From NCBI GenBank assembly GCA_947374535.1, contig CANCCJ010000176.1, positions 1-5,209 on the forward strand: DNA of 5,209 bases. Reading direction: 5' to 3'. This stretch comes from Comamonadaceae bacterium. Its GTDB lineage: Bacteria; Pseudomonadota; Gammaproteobacteria; Burkholderiales; Burkholderiaceae. This document shows positions 1 to 5,209 of this stretch, piece by piece. Below the pieces are notes generated by a model. The model was given only the letters and a program-made list of their open reading frames with translations. It did no database searches and had not been told where the DNA came from. The translations under genes and the position numbers were made by a program. How positions within the stretch are numbered: position 1 is the stretch's first letter; every line of letters starts with the position of its first letter.

Positions 1-374
1 ATCTCGCCAACGTTTACAACCAAAAAGCACATCATTTCTATGCCAAGCACGGCGTGAAAGTCATTGAAGCGGCGTACGAGAGCCACGAAGAATTGGGCGA
101 AGCCAGCCTGATGATCACCAAGCACTGCGTGCGCTTCAGCATGAGCCTATGCCCCAAACAAGCCAAGGGCGTCACGGGCGTACAAGGCACGGTCAAGGCC
201 GAGCCACTCATGCTCATCAATGGCAGCGAAAAGCTCACGCTCCGCTTTGATTGCAAGCCCTGTGAGATGCATGTGGTGGGCAAGATGAAAAAGTCGGTGC
301 TCAACCAGCGTGTTAAAGAGATGACAGAGATGCCAATGACGTTTTACAAAACGCGTCCATCGTCAGTTCGTTGA
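1..374 (+). CDS. rlhA: U32-family protein, RlhA (YdcP)-like, C-terminal part
   Basis: The reading frame is open from the left edge (first full codon at 3) and stops with TGA at 372-374, so 123 C-terminal residues are visible and the start lies outside the window. The sequence has the end signature of U32 'peptidase-like' tRNA/rRNA hydroxylases: ITKHC and CPKQAKGVTG, then LTLRFDCKPCEMHVVGKMK. Its four cysteines are encoded at 126, 150, 252 and 261 and probably bind a metal or Fe-S centre (inference). The best-known relative with this type of tail is E. coli RlhA (YdcP, about 650 residues), which is needed to form 5-hydroxycytidine at C2501 of 23S rRNA. The shorter relative YegQ/TrhP, which hydroxylates tRNA uridine, is the main alternative. 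The U32 assignment is firm. The choice of RlhA is less so, because the catalytic core is not visible. The gene converges on the lipoprotein gene with only 6 bases between stop codons. Confidence 0.75.
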   Translation, partial: LANVYNQKAHHFYAKHGVKVIEAAYESHEELGEASLMITKHCVRFSMSLCPKQAKGVTGVQGTVKAEPLMLINGSEKLTLRFDCKPCEMHVVGKMKKSVLNQRVKEMTEMPMTFYKTRPSSVR

Positions 375-380
375 AACGAC

Positions 381-857
381 TCACCAGGTGCTTGCGCATT
401 CTGGTGCGTATCCGTACCCTGTGGAGTCAACTCTGCCATCTGGGGTAACTTCGACTTGGAACACGCGGCACGTAGAGTTGTGAAAAGGGTATTCCCAGAC
501 CCTATGCGAGTTATGACCTACACCGAAATTTGACTTCGACTCGCCAATCAAAAACTCGACTTCACTTGCTGGCATGCCTGGATTAATCTTGTCGAAGTTC
601 TGAGTCGTGAGCACATCCGTCCAGCCTGTGACCTTGCGACTTGCATCCAAAAATACAAAATAGGTGCTTTTGCCAAAAGGCCCGCGGGGATACTCCATGC
701 GCGAGCCATCGGGCAAGGCTCTTTCCGTCGATGGAGGCCCCATCTGAGCAATCACTTGCGCTCGATCTTGCCCCAGCAAACTGCCATCCGGTGCAAAGCT
801 GACGCAGCCAGTCAAGGCCAGTGTCAGTAGGGAAAATAAATAGAAAACAGTTCGCAT
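381..857 (-). CDS. Outer-membrane lipoprotein with two BamE/SmpA-like units
   Basis: The product has 158 residues and starts with a lipoprotein signal: Arg2, a hydrophobic stretch at residues 4-15, and the lipobox L-T-G-C with the lipidated Cys18. Residue 19 is Val, not Asp, which by the E. coli sorting rule predicts the outer membrane. The mature part contains two similar units, residues about 26-79 and 91-148. Each has a small helix-like segment with V-x(2-3)-M/I-G-P/E, then R-M/V-(W)-E-Y-P, then K/N-S-T and two beta-like strands ending near D-x-x-R-K-V or D-G-R-V. This is the pattern of the BamE/SmpA/OmlA fold; BamE itself has one such unit and belongs to the beta-barrel assembly complex. 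Cys130 and Cys154 could form a disulfide (inference). The ATG start has a strong AGGAG six bases upstream. The gene follows purL by 28 bases on the same strand. It is unlikely to be BamE itself, and its exact role is unknown. Confidence 0.85.
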   Translation of the reverse strand: MRTVFYLFSLLTLALTGCVSFAPDGSLLGQDRAQVIAQMGPPSTERALPDGSRMEYPRGPFGKSTYFVFLDASRKVTGWTDVLTTQNFDKINPGMPASEVEFLIGESKSNFGVGHNSHRVWEYPFHNSTCRVFQVEVTPDGRVDSTGYGYAPECASTW

Positions 858-863
858 TGAGAT

Positions 864-868
864 CTCCT
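864..868 (-). promoter_or_regulatory. Ribosome binding site of the lipoprotein gene
   Basis: The minus strand reads AGGAG here, with a six-base spacer before the ATG at 857-855. This is near-ideal Shine-Dalgarno spacing and fixes the lipoprotein start. It lies directly after the 14-base palindrome at 869-882. Confidence 0.8.
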
Positions 869-882
869 ATTCCGATCGGAAT
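869..882. repeat. Perfect 14-base palindrome between purL and the lipoprotein gene
   Basis: ATTCCGATCGGAAT is its own reverse complement. In RNA it could form a five-pair stem with a GAUC loop, immediately 5' of the AGGAG of the lipoprotein gene. No U-tract follows, so it is not a classical terminator. A second palindrome, GAGATCTC at 859-866, overlaps the ribosome binding site. One 14-base palindrome in about 5 kb can arise by chance, so function is unproven. Confidence 0.4.
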
Positions 883-885
883 TCA

Positions 886-3800
886 TCAGCCCACCCACTG
901 ACGCGCATTGCGCCAAATCCGCATCCATGGACTGAATGTATCGATACCACCTGAGGCATGCAAGTCAGTCCAACTCATCTGCACGTTGCGGAACACGCGC
1001 TCGGGGTGCGGCATCATGGCGGTGAAGCGGCCATCGGCCGTGGTGACGGCGGTCAAACCACCGGCACTGCCGTTGGGGTTGAACGGGTAGGCTTCAGTGG
1101 CTACACCGTGGTTGTCCACAAAACGCATGGCCGGCAGCACTTGGGCTGCATCGCCGCGGGTTTGGAAGTTGGCAAAACCTTCACCATGCGCGACGGCAAT
1201 GGGTAAACGTGCGCCTGCCATGCCAGCGAAGAACAGCGAAGGTGACTTCAACACTTCCACCATGCTCAAACGCGCTTCAAAGCGCTCGCTTTGGTTGGTG
1301 GTGAAGCGTGGCCAGTGTTCAGCACCGGGGATGATGTCGGCCAACTCGGCAAACATTTGGCAGCCGTTGCACACGCCCAAACCAAAGGTATCGGTACGTG
1401 CAAAGAACTGTTGCATCTGCTCAGACAACACGGGGTTGAAGGTGATGCTGCGCGCCCAGCCAATGCCAGCGCCCAAGGTGTCGCCGTAGCTAAAGCCACC
1501 GCAGGCCACCAAGCCTTTGAAGTCTTGCAGCTTGGCACGACCGGTTTGCAAGTCGGTCATGTGCACGTCGTAGGCGTCAAAGCCAGCTTCGGCAAAGGCA
1601 TAAGCCATTTCGATGTGTGAGTTGACGCCCTGCTCGCGCAGCACAGCCACTTTGGGTTTGGCGGCCAAATTGACGAACGGCGCTGCCACGTTGTCGGTGA
1701 TGCCTGCTGGCAAATGCACATGCATGCCAGGGTCGGTGGGGTTGCCCGCCGCCGCATGTTCGGCGTCGGCGCACGCAGGGTTGTCGCGCTGCTGGCAAAT
1801 CTTCCAGCTCACGCTGTCCCACACTTGATGCAGGTCAGCCAGCTTGGCCACAAACACCTCTTTGGTATCACGCCACACGCTGATCTCGCCCTTGCCTTTG
1901 TCGATGGTCGACGATTGGGGGCGTGTCTTGCCCACAAAGTGGCTGTGCTTCGAGAGGCCATGCTCACGCAAGGTTTGCATCACTTCGTTGCGCTCAGACG
2001 TGCGCACTTGCAGCACCACACCCAACTCTTCGTTGAACAAGGCTTGCAGTGTGAGTTCTTCGCGACGGGCGCTCACCTGGCTTGCCCAATTTTTGGTATC
2101 GCCGTATTCGGCACGGCTGTCGTGGATGCCGTCACCTTCGGTGATGAGCATGTCTACATTCAATGCCACGCCTACTTGGCCCGCAAACGCCATTTCGCAC
2201 ACGGTAGCGATCAAGCCACCATCGCTGCGGTCGTGGTACGCCAAGATCTTGCCTTGCGCGCGCAAGGCGTTGACGACGTTGACGAGCTTGACCAAGTCTT
2301 GTGCGTCATCGAGGTCAGGCACTTGGTCGCCCGCTTGGTTGAGCACTTGACCCAAGATGCTGCCGCCCATGCGGCGTTGGCCCTCGCCCAACTGCACCAA
2401 CACCAAGGTGGTGTCTTCCGTGCGGTTGAGTTGGGGTGTGAGTGTGCCGCGCACGTCGGCAATGGAGGCAAACGCACTGATGATCAAGCTCACAGGCGAG
2501 GTCACTTTTTTCGTTTCACCGTTCTCAGCCCACTGCGTGCGCATAGACAAACTGTCTTTGCCCACGGGGATAGAGATGCCGAGTGCTGGGCACAGCGCCA
2601 AGCCCACGGCTTTGACGGTGTCGTACAACGCAGCGTCTTCACCGGGCTCGCCACAAGCGGCCATCCAGTTGGCGCTGAGCTTGACGCGGGGCAACTCAAA
2701 TGGAGCAGCCAATAAATTGGTGATGGCTTCCGCCACAGCCATTCGGCCTGAGGCGGGTGCGTCGAGCGACGCCAGCGGTGTGCGCTCGCCCATGCTCATG
2801 GCTTCACCCGCAAAGCTTTGGTAGTCGGCCAAGGTCACGGCCACGTCGGCCACTGGCACTTGCCACGGGCCCACCATTTGGTCGCGGTGCGTTAGGCCAC
2901 CCACGGCTCGGTCGCCGATGGTGATGAGGAAGCGTTTGCTGGCCACTGTGGGGTGGCTCAGCACGTTAATCACGGATTCTTGCAAGCTCACGCCGGTCAA
3001 ATCCATCGGTGCGCTGGTACGTGCCACGCGCTTCACATCGCGGTGCATCTTGGGTGGTTTGCCTAGCAGCACGTTCATGGGCATATTGACTGCGGTCGCT
3101 GCACTGACATCTGTGTGATGAGGCAACTCCGCATCTTCATTCGCAACAGTCAAGTGGCGCTCTTGCGTCGCCACACCCACCACCGCAAACGGGCAACGCT
3201 CGCGCTCGCAGAAGGCTTTGAATTGCTCAAGCGACTCTGGCGCAATCGCCATCACGTAGCGCTCTTGGCTTTCGTTCGACCAAATTTCTTTGGGCGCCAA
3301 GCCCGATTCTTCGAGGGGCACAGCACGCAAATCAAAACGTGCGCCACGACCTGCGTCATTCGTCAGCTCTGGAAACGCGTTGGACAAACCGCCCGCGCCC
3401 ACATCGTGAATGGCGAGGATGGGGTTAGCCGCGCCTTGCGCCCAGCAATGGTTGATCACCTCTTGCGCACGGCGCTCAATCTCGGGGTTGCCGCGTTGCA
3501 CCGAATCAAAGTCGAGTTCAGCCGCGTTGGTGCCACTCGCCATCGAGCTGGCGGCGCTACCGCCCATGCCAATGCGCATGCCGGGGCCGCCGAGTTGAAT
3601 CAACAAACTGCCTGCGGGGAACTCAATCTTCTTGGTTTGCTCGCTGTCGATCACGCCCAAGCCACCGGCAATCATGATGGGCTTGTGGTAGCCGCGTGTC
3701 ACGCCTGCCACCTCTTGCTCGTACTCGCGGAAATAGCCAGTCAAGTTGGGACGACCAAACTCGTTGTTAAACGCCGCACCGCCCAGTGGCCCTTCGGTCA

Positions 3801-4905
3801 TGATTTGCAAAGGGCTGGCCATGTGTGAAGGGCGGCCCAGTTGGCTGTCCCACAATTTCGACACCGTAAAGCCCGACATACCGGCCTTGGGCTTAGAGCC
3901 GCGGCCTGTGGCTCCCTCGTCGCGAATCTCGCCGCCATTGCCAGTGGACGCACCAGGGTAAGGCGAAATGGCGGTGGGATGGTTGTGGGTTTCGACCTTC
4001 ATCAACACATGGTTGGTGGCGGACACTTTTTCATACTGAGGCAGGTCTTTGCCATTGTTGGTGGCGATGAAGCGCTCAACCTTATGGCCTTCCATGATGG
4101 AGGCGTTGTCCGAATACGCCACCACCGTGTATTGCGGGCTGGTTTTTTCGGTGTGGCGAATCATGCCAAACAGGCTGTGTGATTGCGCTTCACCGTCAAT
4201 GGTGAACTCGGCATTGAAAATCTTGTGGCGGCAATGTTCGCTGTTGGCTTGCGCGAACATCATCAACTCCACATCGGTGGGGTTGCGCTTGAGCTGCGTA
4301 AAGGCGTTCACCAAATACGCAATTTCGTCTTCGGCCAAGGCCAAGCCCCAGCACTTATTGGCATCTTGCAAAGCAGCCTCGCCACCGCCCAGCACGTCTA
4401 CCTGCTCCATGGGTGCCGGGTGCAGTTCGGTAAACAAGCCCAGCGCCTCGTCGCGCGTGCGCATGATGGACTCGGTCATGCGGTCGTGCAACACATCGGC
4501 CACGGCCAGCAGTTGTTCGGGTGTGAGCGTGGCTTTGCTCAGCAAGCCGTCTTTGAGCTGAATGTGGAACTCGGTGATGCGTTCAATGCGCTTGAGCAGC
4601 AAACCGCAGTTGTGCGCAATGTCAGTCGCCTTTGATGCCCAGGGCGACACTGTGCCAAAACGTGGCGTGACCACCAGCAACGTACCTGCGGGTGATTTGT
4701 GAGCAGGCTCGCCATAGGCCAGCAAAGCGGCCAGTGTTTGCTGCTGCGCGGCATCCAGAGTGGCCTCGGTTGCAGCCAAGTGCACAAAGCGGGCACTCAG
4801 GCCTTGGATTTGCGGGGAGATTGCCGCCAAACGGGGCAAGAGCTGTTGAACACGGAAATCACTGAGGGCGTTGCCGCCTTCGAAAATGCTGATGTGCAGG
4901 GACAC
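886..4905 (-). CDS. purL: Phosphoribosylformylglycinamidine synthase (FGAM synthase), complete
   Basis: This enzyme converts FGAR, glutamine and ATP to FGAM, glutamate, ADP and phosphate, the fourth step of de novo purine synthesis, in the cytoplasm. The product is the large single-chain form, 1339 residues against 1295 in E. coli. The order is a PurS-like N-terminal domain (about 1-150, with the [15 protein letters not shown] segment near 88-100), a linker, two PurM/AIRS-type halves, and a class I glutamine amidotransferase domain from about 1083. Visible motifs are SEHCRH (first His is 224), HNHPTAISP (first His is 307), [13 protein letters not shown] (from 324) and PVGKDS (Lys783). The glutaminase triad is Cys1179 in GVCNGCQ, with His1300 and Glu1302 in MPHPERVFR. 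The GTG at 4905 is chosen because [17 protein letters not shown] is a normal family start and AAGG lies seven bases upstream. An in-frame TTG at 4971 would add 22 unlikely residues. The gene ends in tandem TGA codons (888-886 and 885-883). No frameshift or missing catalytic residue is seen. Confidence 0.98.
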   Translation of the reverse strand: MSLHISIFEGGNALSDFRVQQLLPRLAAISPQIQGLSARFVHLAATEATLDAAQQQTLAALLAYGEPAHKSPAGTLLVVTPRFGTVSPWASKATDIAHNCGLLLKRIERITEFHIQLKDGLLSKATLTPEQLLAVADVLHDRMTESIMRTRDEALGLFTELHPAPMEQVDVLGGGEAALQDANKCWGLALAEDEIAYLVNAFTQLKRNPTDVELMMFAQANSEHCRHKIFNAEFTIDGEAQSHSLFGMIRHTEKTSPQYTVVAYSDNASIMEGHKVERFIATNNGKDLPQYEKVSATNHVLMKVETHNHPTAISPYPGASTGNGGEIRDEGATGRGSKPKAGMSGFTVSKLWDSQLGRPSHMASPLQIMTEGPLGGAAFNNEFGRPNLTGYFREYEQEVAGVTRGYHKPIMIAGGLGVIDSEQTKKIEFPAGSLLIQLGGPGMRIGMGGSAASSMASGTNAAELDFDSVQRGNPEIERRAQEVINHCWAQGAANPILAIHDVGAGGLSNAFPELTNDAGRGARFDLRAVPLEESGLAPKEIWSNESQERYVMAIAPESLEQFKAFCERERCPFAVVGVATQERHLTVANEDAELPHHTDVSAATAVNMPMNVLLGKPPKMHRDVKRVARTSAPMDLTGVSLQESVINVLSHPTVASKRFLITIGDRAVGGLTHRDQMVGPWQVPVADVAVTLADYQSFAGEAMSMGERTPLASLDAPASGRMAVAEAITNLLAAPFELPRVKLSANWMAACGEPGEDAALYDTVKAVGLALCPALGISIPVGKDSLSMRTQWAENGETKKVTSPVSLIISAFASIADVRGTLTPQLNRTEDTTLVLVQLGEGQRRMGGSILGQVLNQAGDQVPDLDDAQDLVKLVNVVNALRAQGKILAYHDRSDGGLIATVCEMAFAGQVGVALNVDMLITEGDGIHDSRAEYGDTKNWASQVSARREELTLQALFNEELGVVLQVRTSERNEVMQTLREHGLSKHSHFVGKTRPQSSTIDKGKGEISVWRDTKEVFVAKLADLHQVWDSVSWKICQQRDNPACADAEHAAAGNPTDPGMHVHLPAGITDNVAAPFVNLAAKPKVAVLREQGVNSHIEMAYAFAEAGFDAYDVHMTDLQTGRAKLQDFKGLVACGGFSYGDTLGAGIGWARSITFNPVLSEQMQQFFARTDTFGLGVCNGCQMFAELADIIPGAEHWPRFTTNQSERFEARLSMVEVLKSPSLFFAGMAGARLPIAVAHGEGFANFQTRGDAAQVLPAMRFVDNHGVATEAYPFNPNGSAGGLTAVTTADGRFTAMMPHPERVFRNVQMSWTDLHASGGIDTFSPWMRIWRNARQWVG

Positions 4906-4912
4906 GAGGGAG

Positions 4913-4916
4913 CCTT
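4913..4916 (-). promoter_or_regulatory. Ribosome binding site supporting the GTG start of purL
   Basis: The minus strand reads AAGG with a seven-base spacer before the GTG at 4905-4903. It is short but well placed, and it favours this start over the upstream in-frame TTG at 4971. Confidence 0.5.
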
Positions 4917-4975
4917 GAGAAAAAGACGGAAATCGAATCGGGCCGGGCCGCTGACTGGGGCTGGTCGGCAAAGGC

Positions 4976-4984
4976 TATATTTTA
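4976..4984. promoter_or_regulatory. AT-rich core of the purL/map intergenic region, candidate -10 elements
   Basis: The nine bases TATATTTTA are the most AT-rich stretch between the divergent genes. On the minus strand they give TAAAAT (4984-4979), a plausible -10 for purL with a leader of about 65 bases, but no good -35 is found at 16-18 bases. On the plus strand they give TATATT (4976-4981), with a weak CTGACT (4951-4956) at a long 19-base spacing. No PurR-type palindrome of the E. coli kind is visible in 4906-5061. Confidence 0.3.
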
Positions 4985-5045
4985 CGTGGCTAACGAAGGC
5001 GTTTTGTACACAATTCAAGGGGACAGAGACGTGTTTTGCCATGGA

Positions 5046-5054
5046 TGGGATAAT
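5046..5054 (+). promoter_or_regulatory. Extended -10 promoter motif directly before map
   Basis: TGGGATAAT matches the extended -10 pattern TGn plus a one-mismatch TATAAT. Extended -10 promoters need little or no -35, and none is evident here. The hexamer ends seven bases before the ATG at 5062, so transcription would begin at about 5061-5062 and give an mRNA with essentially no leader. The alternative is that the match is by chance and the real promoter lies further upstream. Confidence 0.4.
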
Positions 5055-5061
5055 TGCGACC

Positions 5062-5209
5062 ATGACCATCTCCATCAAAGACGCCCAAGGCGCACAAGGC
5101 ATGCGTATCGCGGGCAAACTGGCCTCCGAAGTTCTCGATTTCATTACCCCGCATGTGGTGCCGGGTGTGACGACCAACCAGCTCGACAAGCTTTGTTATG
5201 ACTACATCA
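5062..5209 (+). CDS. map: Type I methionine aminopeptidase, N-terminal part
   Basis: The visible 49 codons encode a start typical of MetAP type I: MTISIKDAQGAQGMRIAG, then a helix with LASEVLDFI, then P-H-V-V-P-G-V-T-T-N-Q-L-D and L-C-Y-D-Y-I. The enzyme removes the initiator methionine from new proteins in the cytoplasm, using two metal ions. The metal-binding Asp, His and Glu residues lie in later parts of the protein and are outside the window; the family is usually about 260-275 residues. The ATG at 5062 is chosen because family members begin with M-S/T-I-x-I-K. An in-frame ATG at 5041 would add seven residues (MDGIIAT). No strong ribosome binding site precedes either start, which fits the leaderless reading. 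The gene is divergent from purL. Confidence 0.92.
   Translation, partial: MTISIKDAQGAQGMRIAGKLASEVLDFITPHVVPGVTTNQLDKLCYDYI

Noticed and set aside
338..357. Imperfect inverted repeat around CGTTTTACAAAACG as a terminator for the minus-strand genes
   Set aside because: The stem is AT-rich with a bulge and a two-base loop, it is inside U32 coding sequence, and no U-tract follows.
382..406. Inverted repeat CACCAG / CTGGTG with a 13-base loop as a terminator
   Set aside because: The stem is only six pairs, it lies in the 3' coding end of the lipoprotein gene, and no U-tract follows in either direction.
1714..2715. Open frame of 333 codons on the plus strand, antisense to purL
   Set aside because: It lies wholly inside the well-supported purL. 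Its product is rich in His, Ala and Gln as expected for a complementary-strand frame of a G+C-rich gene, and it shows no recognisable domain or ribosome binding site.
3115..3828. Open frame of 237 codons on the plus strand, antisense to purL
   Set aside because: The composition (many Arg, His, Ala) is that of a shadow frame; no family motif is seen and purL is intact across it.
5004..5013. Short inverted repeat TTGT-AC-ACAA in the intergenic region as an operator
   Set aside because: Four-base half-sites are too short to separate from chance, and it matches no purine-repressor box that I know.
5041..5061. In-frame ATG at 5041 as the map start
   Set aside because: It would add MDGIIAT before a normal MetAP N-terminus. 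The nearest purine-rich sequence (AAGGGG at about 5017-5022) is too far away, at about 18 bases.
4797..5189. Open frame of 130 codons on the minus strand across the purL-map intergenic region
   Set aside because: It overlaps both the purL start and the map start in the wrong frames and resembles no protein I know.

Overview
The window looks like ordinary chromosomal core sequence from a betaproteobacterium. Burkholderiales, probably family Comamonadaceae, is my best reading. This rests on the style of the PurL and MetAP protein sequences and the moderately high G+C, and no search was run. I see no mobile element, CRISPR array, tRNA or rRNA, and no sign of horizontal transfer.

Layout from left to right. 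(1) Positions 1-374, plus strand: the last 123 codons of a U32-family protein resembling RlhA (YdcP), a 23S rRNA hydroxylation enzyme, with four conserved cysteines. (2) Positions 381-857, minus strand: a small lipoprotein with two BamE/SmpA-like units in tandem, convergent with the U32 gene and separated from it by 6 bases. (3) Positions 886-4905, minus strand: a complete purL, which fills most of the window and encodes the large single-chain phosphoribosylformylglycinamidine synthase of purine biosynthesis. It ends 28 bases upstream of the lipoprotein gene and on the same strand, so the two may share a transcript. (4) Positions 4906-5061: a divergent intergenic region of 156 bases that should hold the promoters for purL and the next gene. 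(5) Positions 5062-5209, plus strand: the first 49 codons of a type I methionine aminopeptidase gene (map).

The genes do not form one pathway: rRNA modification, envelope, purine synthesis and N-terminal methionine removal. I found no convincing undescribed system. The points most worth a second look are the duplicated BamE-like fold in the lipoprotein, an extended -10 motif placed so that map could be transcribed without a leader, the small palindromes packed between purL and the lipoprotein gene, and a roughly 28-residue insertion in PurL relative to the E. coli enzyme.
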